Notes under the pieces: model-generated
The model's input: the letters and a program-made list of their open reading frames with translations, nothing else
Told to the model about the DNA's origin: nothing
Database searches by the model: none
Origin: Geomonas sp. RF6
GTDB lineage: Bacteria; Desulfobacterota; Desulfuromonadia; Geobacterales; Geobacteraceae
Length of the DNA stretch: 64,000 nt
NCBI RefSeq assembly: GCF_021044625.1
Contig: NZ_CP087999.1
Coordinates: forward strand, 1,629,001-1,693,000
Direction: 5' to 3'
Position numbers and translations under genes: made by a program
Shown: one piece after another, positions 7,672 through 13,799 of the stretch
How positions within the stretch are numbered: position 1 is the first letter of the stretch
How the letters are laid out: every line of letters starts with the position of its first letter

Positions 7672-9524
7672 AACCGCCACCTCACGCCCCCCTCGAGCCA
7701 CCTCCGGGGGTTCTTGAACTGGTCCGTCAGGTATTGGTCTCCATCGAAGACGTTGTGCAGGGTGACGAAAAAGTGGGGCATCAAGTCCCCGCGCCCCCAA
7801 GGCGTTGCCGTCAGCGTCCCGTCCCATACCATCGCGCCGTACCTGCCGTTCAGGTCCGACTGGAGGTCGGCCATACGCCCGGTAACGGCCACGTCGAGGA
7901 TGCGACCGTCATCGTAGCGCGCTCCGAGAAGGAGGAGGTGCCGGGGGCGGTTCGGGATGACGCTGTCATCCGAGGTGCGACGGGCGTCGATGAAGGTGTA
8001 GCCGAGGAAAAAGGAGGTATGGAAGAAGGGAGCGGTACGCACCTCGGTCTCTACCCCCTCCTTTACCTGGTGCTGCGTGGAGAGATCATCAAGCAGCGCG
8101 TCGAGCTCGTTGTGGAAGAGAGTTGCCTTGAGCCACAGGTGGGGAATGGCGCTCGTCTCCACCCCCACCTGGGCCGTCCATACCTTTTCTACAGAGTCGA
8201 GGGCAAGAGAGGGAAGGCTGTACCCTTTGGCGACGTAGCTCCGGACCGTGGTCTGCTCGTTTACCTGCCACGTCGCGCCGAAAGACGGGCTCCACTGGTT
8301 CCCGGCATTCCCCGTTATGTCGTAGCGGATGCCGGGTGAGATGGAGAAAGGACCGAAGGCGAAGCTGTCGTTGAGGTAGAAGCCCCAGCGGTTTTCCCCC
8401 TTGTCCACGCGTTCCCCGTCACGCAGAAAGCTCACCGAGTCCTTGTCCAGATCGACGCCGGCAACAAGGGTGTTGTTGCTGGTATGCAGCAGAAGCTGGA
8501 CGCTGCCGCCGCTGATCTTCTCGTCCCAGTCCAGGGTGCTGCGAAATACGGTGTCGGGGTAAAGAACAGGAAGGGTTGCCTCGCTGGAGATCCGGTTGTC
8601 GTTGCTCGAGTGCCTGGCTGTCAGCTGGAGATCGAGGTATTCGGTCAGGGGCTTGGTGGCGGAGAGAACAAAGGTCAGGCGGCGCCCCCAGCTGTCCTCC
8701 TTCGCAGTGATGTCAGGTTGATCTATGGCGAAATTCCCGCGGTTTACCTCCGTGTAGCCGAAAGAGAAGAGGGCCCTTCCACCGCCGGGAAATTCGTAGC
8801 TGAGCTTTTGGTAGGCATTCCTGAGCCTCTCGTTGGTATTGGGCTGGAAGCCGCCGGTGCCGAAATAGCCGCCGGAGAGGTAATAGCCGAAGTTTCCTGC
8901 AGTGCCGGAGATCTCTCCGCTGTCGTCATTGGTATTGTGCTCACCGTGGGAGGCAGAGATCGTCCCCGAGAGCTTCCGATCCGGCTCCGGTGACTTGGTG
9001 ACTATGTTGATGATGCCTCCCAGGGCAGGCCCCCAGCTGGAGGAGGCAGCACCTTTGGAGACCTCGATCCTTTCGACGATGCGCGCAGGAATGAGGCCGA
9101 GATCGGGGAAGTTCGACATCAGGTTGTTCCACGGTATGCCGTCGAAAAGCACGAGGACGTGGTTGTAGTCGGCCCCTTGGACGGTGATGCTCACGACGCT
9201 CGCCGGTCCGGTCTGGAGATCGACCTGGATCCCGGGAATCAGCTTGAGAATGTCACTTACGGTATGGGCGTTATGAGCCTCTATCTCCTCTGCGCTTATG
9301 ACGGATACGTTCTCGGCAGTCCTCGAGACGGGCCTGCTGAATCTCCCGGTGGCGATCGTGTCAGCATCTGAGCTGCCCAAGACAGAGAGCGTCTCCTCTT
9401 CCAGTTCTTCACCTCTCAGGCCGGGAGGGGAGAGACAGAAAAAGAGGAGGCAAGTCACCAGCAGGACGCTGAGAGTGTGGAGTCGTGGCCTATGTCTTTC
9501 GATATGTCTCAGGGTAAACCTCAC
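7668..9524 (-). CDS. TonB-dependent outer-membrane receptor
   Basis: About 618 aa from the GTG at 9524. Signal peptide LHTLSVLLVTCLLFFCL, a possible TonB box ETLSVLG just after the mature start, plug domain (GRFSRPVSRTAENVSVIS, DILKLIPGIQV, VLVLFDGIPW, RIEVSKGAASSSWG, GGIINIVTK), then about 22 antiparallel strands ending in Phe (VRWRF), typical of the barrel. The frame stays open up to 9800, but that extension crosses the divergent promoter region and the 9630-9737 peptide gene, so the GTG start is preferred although its ribosome site is weak. First gene of an operon with the binding protein and the kinase. The ligand (siderophore, corrinoid, peptide) cannot be read from sequence. Confidence 0.9.
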   Translation of the reverse strand: MRFTLRHIERHRPRLHTLSVLLVTCLLFFCLSPPGLRGEELEEETLSVLGSSDADTIATGRFSRPVSRTAENVSVISAEEIEAHNAHTVSDILKLIPGIQVDLQTGPASVVSITVQGADYNHVLVLFDGIPWNNLMSNFPDLGLIPARIVERIEVSKGAASSSWGPALGGIINIVTKSPEPDRKLSGTISASHGEHNTNDDSGEISGTAGNFGYYLSGGYFGTGGFQPNTNERLRNAYQKLSYEFPGGGRALFSFGYTEVNRGNFAIDQPDITAKEDSWGRRLTFVLSATKPLTEYLDLQLTARHSSNDNRISSEATLPVLYPDTVFRSTLDWDEKISGGSVQLLLHTSNNTLVAGVDLDKDSVSFLRDGERVDKGENRWGFYLNDSFAFGPFSISPGIRYDITGNAGNQWSPSFGATWQVNEQTTVRSYVAKGYSLPSLALDSVEKVWTAQVGVETSAIPHLWLKATLFHNELDALLDDLSTQHQVKEGVETEVRTAPFFHTSFFLGYTFIDARRTSDDSVIPNRPRHLLLLGARYDDGRILDVAVTGRMADLQSDLNGRYGAMVWDGTLTATPWGRGDLMPHFFVTLHNVFDGDQYLTDQFKNPRRWLEGGVRWRF

Positions 9525-9548
9525 GGATATATTTTTTTTAATTTTTAG

Positions 9549-9577
9549 TTGTATTTCATTTGAACTTACTCTATAAC
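9549..9577 (+). promoter_or_regulatory. Sigma-70-like promoter for the small peptide / maturase pair
   Basis: TTGTAT (9549-9554), a 17-nt spacer and TATAAC (9572-9577), inside a conspicuously AT-rich 100-bp divergent region between the TonB receptor start and the peptide start. It would give a leader of about 45 nt ending in AAGGAGGTGAG before the ATG at 9630. By-eye prediction. Confidence 0.4.
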
Positions 9578-9629
9578 CTAAAGCAGATTTAGAGTCCAGC
9601 ACTTTCACACTCAGAAGGAGGTGAGACGC

Positions 9630-9737
9630 ATGTTGACAGAAATCTTGGAAATTCATGATGAAGGAACCTGCCCGGCGGCGGTATCCCCGCAATTTACCTG
9701 CTGCTACCTTGCGTACATGGGCGTCGTACAGCGCTGA
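9630..9737 (+). CDS. Candidate RiPP precursor peptide (geopeptide-like, 35 aa)
   Basis: ATG at 9630 is preceded by a near-perfect ribosome site AAGGAGGTGAG (9616-9626). The product has 35 residues. The N-terminal half is acidic (MLTEILEIHDEGT) and leader-like; the C-terminal half carries Cys14, Cys24 and Cys25 with aromatic residues (QFTCCYLAYMG). The next gene on the same strand is a radical SAM/SPASM enzyme 80 bp downstream. Short Cys-bearing peptides directly before such enzymes are the pattern of ribosomally made, post-translationally modified peptides, and a Geobacter family is known as geopeptide with its maturase. I recognise the arrangement, not the exact peptide sequence. The ORF is too short for ordinary gene calling; coding status is inferred from ribosome site and context. 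Confidence 0.7.
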   Translation: MLTEILEIHDEGTCPAAVSPQFTCCYLAYMGVVQR

Positions 9738-9746
9738 GAACTTCGG

Positions 9747-9772
9747 GCGGGGGGCCACATCTGCCCCCCCGC
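9747..9772 (+). terminator. GC-rich hairpin between peptide and maturase genes
   Basis: GCGGGGGG (9747-9754) and CCCCCCGC (9765-9772) form an 8-bp all-GC stem with a 10-nt loop, 9 nt after the peptide stop. There is no T-run, so it is more likely a partial attenuator or mRNA-stabilising hairpin that would keep peptide output above maturase output, as is common in RiPP operons (inference). Confidence 0.5.
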
Positions 9773-9817
9773 TTGCCTGCCCACCCGCCTTACTTCCCAC
9801 CCCAAGGGGTATCTACA

Positions 9818-11113
9818 ATGAAAGCATTGGCACCCTCGTGCTACCTGAAGTCCTACCCCTCCGCGCAGGGGGACAAAGTCCTTCTCTACTCCACGCTGCA
9901 CGGCTCAAAGCTTACCGTTTCCAAAAGCCTCGCCGAAGCCATCACGAGCGGCACTGTGCCTGAGGCCCATGTCGAGACGCTCCAGCGCCTGGGGATCCTG
10001 GTGCCGGACCGGGAGCGCGAGCGCCAGCAGATGATGGAGCTTTTGCAGGAGCTTGACCGGCGCAACACCCTCTTCTGCGCGGTTGTCACCCTGAACCTCG
10101 ACTGCAACCTCGCCTGCAGCTATTGCTACGAGTCCCCCTTCCGTTGCAGCAGCTACATGACGGAGGAGACTGCAGACCTTGTGGTGCAGGCCCTTCTGAA
10201 TCATCCCCTTGCCGCTTCACGGGATCTGAGGGTCGAGTTCTATGGCGGTGAGGCGCTCCTATCGGTGCCCCTGATGCGCAGGATCTCGACGCAGCTCAAA
10301 TCAGCGGTCGAGGCACGGGGAAAGGCCTACTCCTTCAGCATCGTCACCAACGGCACACTCCTCAACCGGCGCACGGTGGAGGAACTCCTCCCCCTCGGCC
10401 TGAGCAGTGCCAAAGTCACCCTGGACGGTCCCCCCCGGATTCACGACCAGCAGCGTCCCTTCACCTCCGGAAGGGGGAGCTTCGCGGCCATCCTGGCGAA
10501 CCTGAAGGAGATCTGCGCCCTCCTTCCCATTCAGCTCGGGGGGAACTTCAGCCAGGAAAAGTACCGCGAGTTTCCGGAGCTCCTTGACATCCTCGTCCAA
10601 GAGGGGATTTCCCCCGAGTCCATCGCAGCTGTACAGTTCACAGCCATCGCCCCCAAAGCAGACGAGGCGGGACTGCCCGAGTTCACCGCCGGTTGCGCCT
10701 GTTCAAGCGAGCCGTGGCTAATGGAGGCATCCCTCTATCTGCGGGAAGAGACGCTGAAGCGCGGTTTCAGGGTGCAGAAACCGAAGCTCTCGGCATGCAT
10801 GGTGGAATCGGAAAACAACATGGTGATAGGGTATGACGGCGGGATCTACAAATGCCCGGCATTCATGGGATGGCAGGACCTGCGCATCGGGACGTTGACG
10901 GAAGGGGTACAGGAGTATGCGGAGTCTCACGGTGTGGGAGCCTGGAAGCAGGAGGAATGTCTCGACTGCGCGTACCTCCCTATCTGCTTCGGCGGCTGCA
11001 AGTACCTGCAACGGCTCAATACCGGCTCGGTAGCGGGGGTCGATTGCCGCAAGGAGCTCCTCGACGCCACCTTGGAGAAGACGTTGCGGCAGGACCTGGC
11101 TGCAGGGCGGTAG
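9818..11113 (+). CDS. Radical SAM/SPASM peptide maturase (geopeptide-maturase-like)
   Basis: 431 aa. Radical SAM cluster motif C96-X3-C100-X2-C103 (CNLACSYCYE), followed by VEFYGGEALL (GGE motif) and SIVTNGTLL. The C-terminal SPASM region has many cysteines: C327, C346 (GIYKCPAFMG) and the set ECLDCAYLPICFGGCKY with a late VDCRKEL, enough for two auxiliary 4Fe-4S clusters. The N-terminal ~90 residues (LKSYPSAQGDKVLLYSTLHG) resemble the peptide-recognition region of such maturases. Such enzymes install thioether or related crosslinks in a precursor; here the 35-aa peptide just upstream is the obvious substrate. The ATG at 9818 with AAGGGG upstream is chosen over an in-frame ATG at 9773 that lies in the intergenic hairpin. 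Confidence 0.88.
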   Translation: MKALAPSCYLKSYPSAQGDKVLLYSTLHGSKLTVSKSLAEAITSGTVPEAHVETLQRLGILVPDRERERQQMMELLQELDRRNTLFCAVVTLNLDCNLACSYCYESPFRCSSYMTEETADLVVQALLNHPLAASRDLRVEFYGGEALLSVPLMRRISTQLKSAVEARGKAYSFSIVTNGTLLNRRTVEELLPLGLSSAKVTLDGPPRIHDQQRPFTSGRGSFAAILANLKEICALLPIQLGGNFSQEKYREFPELLDILVQEGISPESIAAVQFTAIAPKADEAGLPEFTAGCACSSEPWLMEASLYLREETLKRGFRVQKPKLSACMVESENNMVIGYDGGIYKCPAFMGWQDLRIGTLTEGVQEYAESHGVGAWKQEECLDCAYLPICFGGCKYLQRLNTGSVAGVDCRKELLDATLEKTLRQDLAAGR

Positions 11114-11525
11114 ACAGGTCAGTTTGTCACCTTTTTTAACAGCGGCCTTCGCCGGGGCTGGCTTTTCCGCGGCTCCTGTTAATATTTTTACCGGCCAACC
11201 GGCAGCAATTCCGCAGTGGAATCCGCCACCTGGCACCACGTGTTGCTTTTCTTAACCCTCCGTCCCCGCATTTGGCACCATACGGGCGTCGGCAGCAGGC
11301 GCCCCGCCCCTGCCCGAAGAGTCCTCTTTCCTTTTCTGATCAATCCAGCCACAAATCGTGAGCGGCTGTATACCACCGTCAGCACAGAGCAATCGCCGAC
11401 CAGGTCACCGGGGTTAAGTCTCAGGCGACGCTGAGCCCGGCTCTGCCTCCCCCGTTCTGGCATCATTCTTGTTATCTCCGACCCTGGCTCATCGCGAAGA
11501 CGTCCCGCTGCCCAGGAGAAGAAGA
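11114..11525. other. Intergenic region with module B (11124-11222)
   Basis: No credible gene. TGTCAC-CT6-AACA (11125-11141), TGTTAATATTTTTACCG (11177-11193) and TTCCGCAGTGGAA (11209-11221) repeat the layout seen at 3500-3586. Two TGGCACCA boxes follow at about 11230 and 11276. The remainder is featureless to me up to the ribosome site AGGAGAAGAAGA before 11526. Confidence 0.55.
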
Positions 11526-11813
11526 ATGGTCTTTTTCAAGTACAGGAACCTGATTCACCAGCTGGATCACCAGGCTTTCGACCGGCTTCTTCAGCCGGGG
11601 GATACAACACTCTATTCCGGGATCTATCGCTGCGAGGTATGCGGCTACGAGATCGTCTCCACAAAAGGTGATTCGATGCCGCCGGAACACCATCATAAGC
11701 ACACCCTGGCGCAGGGGCCGATCAGCTGGCGCCTCATCGTGCGCACCATCCAGAAAAACCCGGACGTGGCAAGAGATAGGGAGTCGCGAAACCGCGGGTA
11801 CCTGGAAAGGTAA
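11526..11813 (+). CDS. Small zinc-ribbon-like hypothetical protein (95 aa)
   Basis: Starts MVFFKYRNLIHQLD at an ATG preceded by AGGAGAAGAAGA. Contains GIYRCEVCGYEIVSTKGDSMPPEHHHKH: one CxxC knuckle followed by an H-rich stretch that could complete a metal site. This resembles the one-knuckle 'G.Y.C..CG.E.....G...PPC' zinc-ribbon proteins of Gram-negative bacteria, with the second Cys pair replaced by His (inference). An in-frame upstream start at 11469 lacks a ribosome site. Follows the RiPP maturase by about 410 bp, so probably a separate transcript. Function unknown. Confidence 0.65.
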   Translation: MVFFKYRNLIHQLDHQAFDRLLQPGDTTLYSGIYRCEVCGYEIVSTKGDSMPPEHHHKHTLAQGPISWRLIVRTIQKNPDVARDRESRNRGYLER

Positions 11814-11836
11814 CCAGTCTCTTCATGCCTGAGCAC

Positions 11837-11933
11837 TGTAGGCCGTGATAAGCCGCAGGCGTTCCCGGCATCGGCGCAGCCGATACGCAGGTGCAACGGA
11901 GTGCCGGAACGCTGCGCTTATTCCGTCCTACAT
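11837..11933. repeat. R1 REP-like pair (degenerate BIME)
   Basis: Begins TGTAGGCCGTGATAAGCC and ends GCGCTTATTCCGTCCTACAT: two inverted, diverged copies of the TGTAGGCCGGAATAAGCG core, with CGGCGCAGCCG between them. Confidence 0.7.
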
Positions 11934-11965
11934 CTCGAAGTCGGTACGCGAAAAAAAAGGGTCCA

Positions 11966-12303
11966 TCCGGGAATTCCGGGGGAGCGTGCGTACATCGCCA
12001 CGAAGCACTGCAGAAGGCCCAACGTTCCCCCCTTTGCGAAGGGGGGGCAGGGGGGATTTGATCTTCGAGTCACCTCTGAACCGCAGCCCGTTTAACAGTA
12101 CATCTCGGTCGTCGAACCGCAGTGCTGCACTCTAAAGATCACGACATGGGCACCACCAGTTTTTGCTTGAGACCACAGCAGTTGCGACTTTGCAGGGCCG
12201 TCCTGGCCAAGTCAAATCTCCCCTGTCCCCCCTTCGCAAAGGTGGGGACCTCGTGCGGCCCTTCATTGGAACATACTACGGCTTCCCTGGAATTCTCCGA
12301 TGA
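11966..12303. repeat. R2 MITE-like element, copy 1
   Basis: Outer edges carry CGGGAATTCCGGGGG and GGAATTCTCC. The inner ends are TTCCCCCCTTTGCGAAGG followed by AGGGGGGATTTGATCTTCGA (left) and TCAAATCTCCCCTGTCCCCC followed by TTCGCAAAGG (right), arranged as inverted repeats. The core TTTAACAGTACATCTCGGTC is shared with copies at 42115-42390 and 60796-61120. No ORF inside. Confidence 0.75.
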
Positions 12304-12307
12304 GCCC

Positions 12308-12344
12308 AAAAAAGGGCCGCCCACGGTGGGAACGGCCCTTTTTC
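12308..12344. terminator. Bidirectional intrinsic terminator
   Basis: AAAAAAGGGCCG, a short loop region with its own CCCAC/GTGGG pairing, then CGGCCCTTTTT. It is symmetrical and serves the minus-strand gene that ends at 12373. Confidence 0.8.
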
Positions 12345-12372
12345 TTCTTGCGACTGCAGCGGATGGCGTTGA

Positions 12373-12660
12373 TTACCCGCCATAGGTGAGGTTGTTCAGG
12401 AGATCCTCCGATTCCTTCAGGTTCCGCTCCAACGTTCTCAACTCGTCAGGTGTATAGAGCGAAGCTCCTTTCTGGATCTCCGTCTTCAGCTTGGAGATTT
12501 TCTGCGGCAGGCTGTCGACCTCCCGGTCGCAGTTCTTCACCAGCATCTGGCATTCCTTGAGGCACTTCGGGTCGTGCCCGGGCTTTGCATCATTGGCCGC
12601 CATAGCAGTTCCACTCGCCATCAGAATCGTTGCTGCCAATATCACCATAAGTTTCTTCAT
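12373..12660 (-). CDS. Small exported hypothetical protein (95 aa)
   Basis: Start MKKLMVILAATILMASGTAMAAN is a textbook Sec signal peptide with a cleavage site AMA|A, preceded by AGGAGGAAGCA. The mature part (about 72 aa) has the pattern DPKCLKECQMLVKNCDREVDSLPQKI: three Cys in a helical, charged region, followed by a Glu/Lys/Leu-rich helix (LRTLERNLKESEDLLNNL). Probably a periplasmic alpha-helical protein; the cysteines might form disulfides. A longer in-frame start at 12771 would put the signal peptide internally and is rejected. No family recognised. It is transcribed away from the YdjM-like gene. Confidence 0.75.
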   Translation of the reverse strand: MKKLMVILAATILMASGTAMAANDAKPGHDPKCLKECQMLVKNCDREVDSLPQKISKLKTEIQKGASLYTPDELRTLERNLKESEDLLNNLTYGG

Positions 12661-12779
12661 TGCTTCCTCCTGGAGGTAAAGTGCTATGAGTCTTTGTCTC
12701 CTTAGAGCAGCAGGCGTGCCAACTTGTAAGACGTCTAAATAACTCAGCTTTACCACCACAAGGCATTCCACCGGCTGCA

Positions 12780-12807
12780 GAATATTCCTCCGCTACGAAG
12801 AATATTC
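12780..12807. promoter_or_regulatory. Twin GAATATTC palindromes spaced 20 bp
   Basis: Identical 8-bp palindromes at 12780-12787 and 12800-12807 lie in the divergent region between the exported protein (start 12660) and the YdjM-like frame (start 12858). Start-to-start spacing is exactly 20 bp, about two helical turns, which suits a pair of dimer binding sites. The regulator is unknown. Confidence 0.4.
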
Positions 12808-12857
12808 GGCACGAGGTACCCCGCCGAGGCAAGAAGGCGCGGTGCTATAGTTACGAT

Positions 12858-13382
12858 ATGTCCAGCATCTTCACCCACGCCATCACCGGGGCGGCTCTCG
12901 CCGTCCTGGCGGAAAAGGAGCCCTCCGCCGCCACCATCTCCGTCGCCGCGCTGTGAGCCTTTCTGCCGGACGGCGACGGCATCGGCTACCTTCTCGGCAT
13001 CCCTTACGGCTCACTCTTCGGTCATCGAGGCTTCCTCCATTCCCTCACCTTTGGAGCACTGGTTGCCGGCGCCTCCGCCCTCCTTCTCTTCCGCCAGGAC
13101 CGACCGCTCTATCACTTCCTCCTCTTTTTCGCAGCGGTGGCAAGCCACGGTGTCACCGACGCCATGACGGACGGCGGCCTCGGTGTCGCCTTCTTCTCCC
13201 CTTTCGACACGAAGCGATACTTCTTCCGCTTCCGCCCGATTCTTGTTCCGCCTATCGGGATCGGCCCTTTCTTCACCAGGTACGGCTTTACCGTCCTCAT
13301 GAGCGAGGTGCGCTGGGTCTGGCTGCCGCTGGCAGTGGGGATCGTGGCGGTTCGAACGCTGCGTGAGGTGCTCGGCAGGTAG
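12858..13382 (+). pseudogene. YdjM-like membrane-bound metal-dependent hydrolase with in-frame TGA at codon 33
   Basis: The frame from ATG 12858 to TAG 13380 encodes 174 positions of a YdjM/DUF457-type membrane protein: SSIFTHAITGAALAV at the start, then FLPDGDGIGY, GHRGFLHSLTFG and VASHGVTDAMTDGGLG, which supply the Asp/His metal ligands of the family, and several membrane helices. One codon breaks it: TGA at 12954-12956, immediately before AFLPDGD. From memory, homologues often have Cys at this place (FCA.LPDAD), so TGC or TGT to TGA by one change is likely. Either a recent nonsense mutation, a sequencing error, or recoding as selenocysteine. Everything on both sides is otherwise intact. 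The ribosome site is weak. Confidence 0.75.
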
Positions 13383-13444
13383 CCTCTGTTGCGAAATTCA
13401 GTTGAAGGGGCAGGTCGGGAAGGGAGTTACGTCTTGATGGTTGG

Positions 13445-13481
13445 GGGAGCGGTGCTTTGGTTACCTCACCGCTCCTTTTTT
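13445..13481 (+). terminator. Intrinsic terminator after the YdjM-like frame
   Basis: GGAGCGGTG (13446-13454) pairs with CACCGCTCC (13467-13475), followed by six T. It overlaps the last codons of the convergent small gene 13466-13633. Confidence 0.85.
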
Positions 13482-13633
13482 GTGATCCTGGAGAGGAGCT
13501 CGCGGGCCTGGAACATCGCCATGAAGGGGTTCCCGATGCTAACCTTTTCCTTCTGACTTGTTTCATTTTCACTGCTGGTCGACGAGTCTTCACACCCGGA
13601 AAATTTCCCCGTAGGTTCACCCACTCTTTTCAT
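13466..13633 (-). CDS. Small hypothetical protein (55 aa)
   Basis: ATG at 13633 preceded by CGGGAGGATCT, a strong ribosome site. The 55-residue product is hydrophilic in its N-terminal half (Ser/Glu/Thr-rich: DSSTSSENETSQKEK) and ends with an amphipathic segment NPFMAMFQARELLSRITKKE. No signal peptide, membrane helix or Cys pair. Its 3' end overlaps the terminator of the convergent upstream gene. No family recognised; coding status rests on the ribosome site, the codon pattern and an uninterrupted frame. Confidence 0.55.
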   Translation of the reverse strand: MKRVGEPTGKFSGCEDSSTSSENETSQKEKVSIGNPFMAMFQARELLSRITKKER

Positions 13634-13799
13634 AGATCCTCCCGAGGCAGGCTCACCACCATTATAGCAGCACTGCTACCGAAGAAAGGCGGCCGGGCGC
13701 GACTGGTCCGGCTTCACCCTCCCTTTCGGTCGCGTCACATCCGAAAGGCCCCCCTTCTCTTCCTCATAAAGTTATTTACCATTTAAACGAGGAGGTGCG

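Noticed and set aside
9583-9611. Minus-strand GG...GC pair near the TonB receptor promoter as a sigma-54 site
   Set aside because: Spacing is 11 nt and the -24 box is poor (CTGGACT).
7668-9800. Long N-terminal form of the TonB receptor starting at 9800
   Set aside because: It would put more than 90 residues before the signal peptide and run through the divergent promoter and the peptide gene.
11228-11292. Two TGGCACC boxes resembling sigma-54 -24 elements
   Set aside because: At the first, the GG to GC distance is 11 instead of 10 nt; at the second, the -12 box keeps only GC (GGGCG). Neither meets the strict spacing and sequence rule.
13640-13799. c-di-AMP (ydaO-type) riboswitch before the KimA-like gene
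   Set aside because: None of the conserved purine-rich core or pseudoknot elements could be found by eye.
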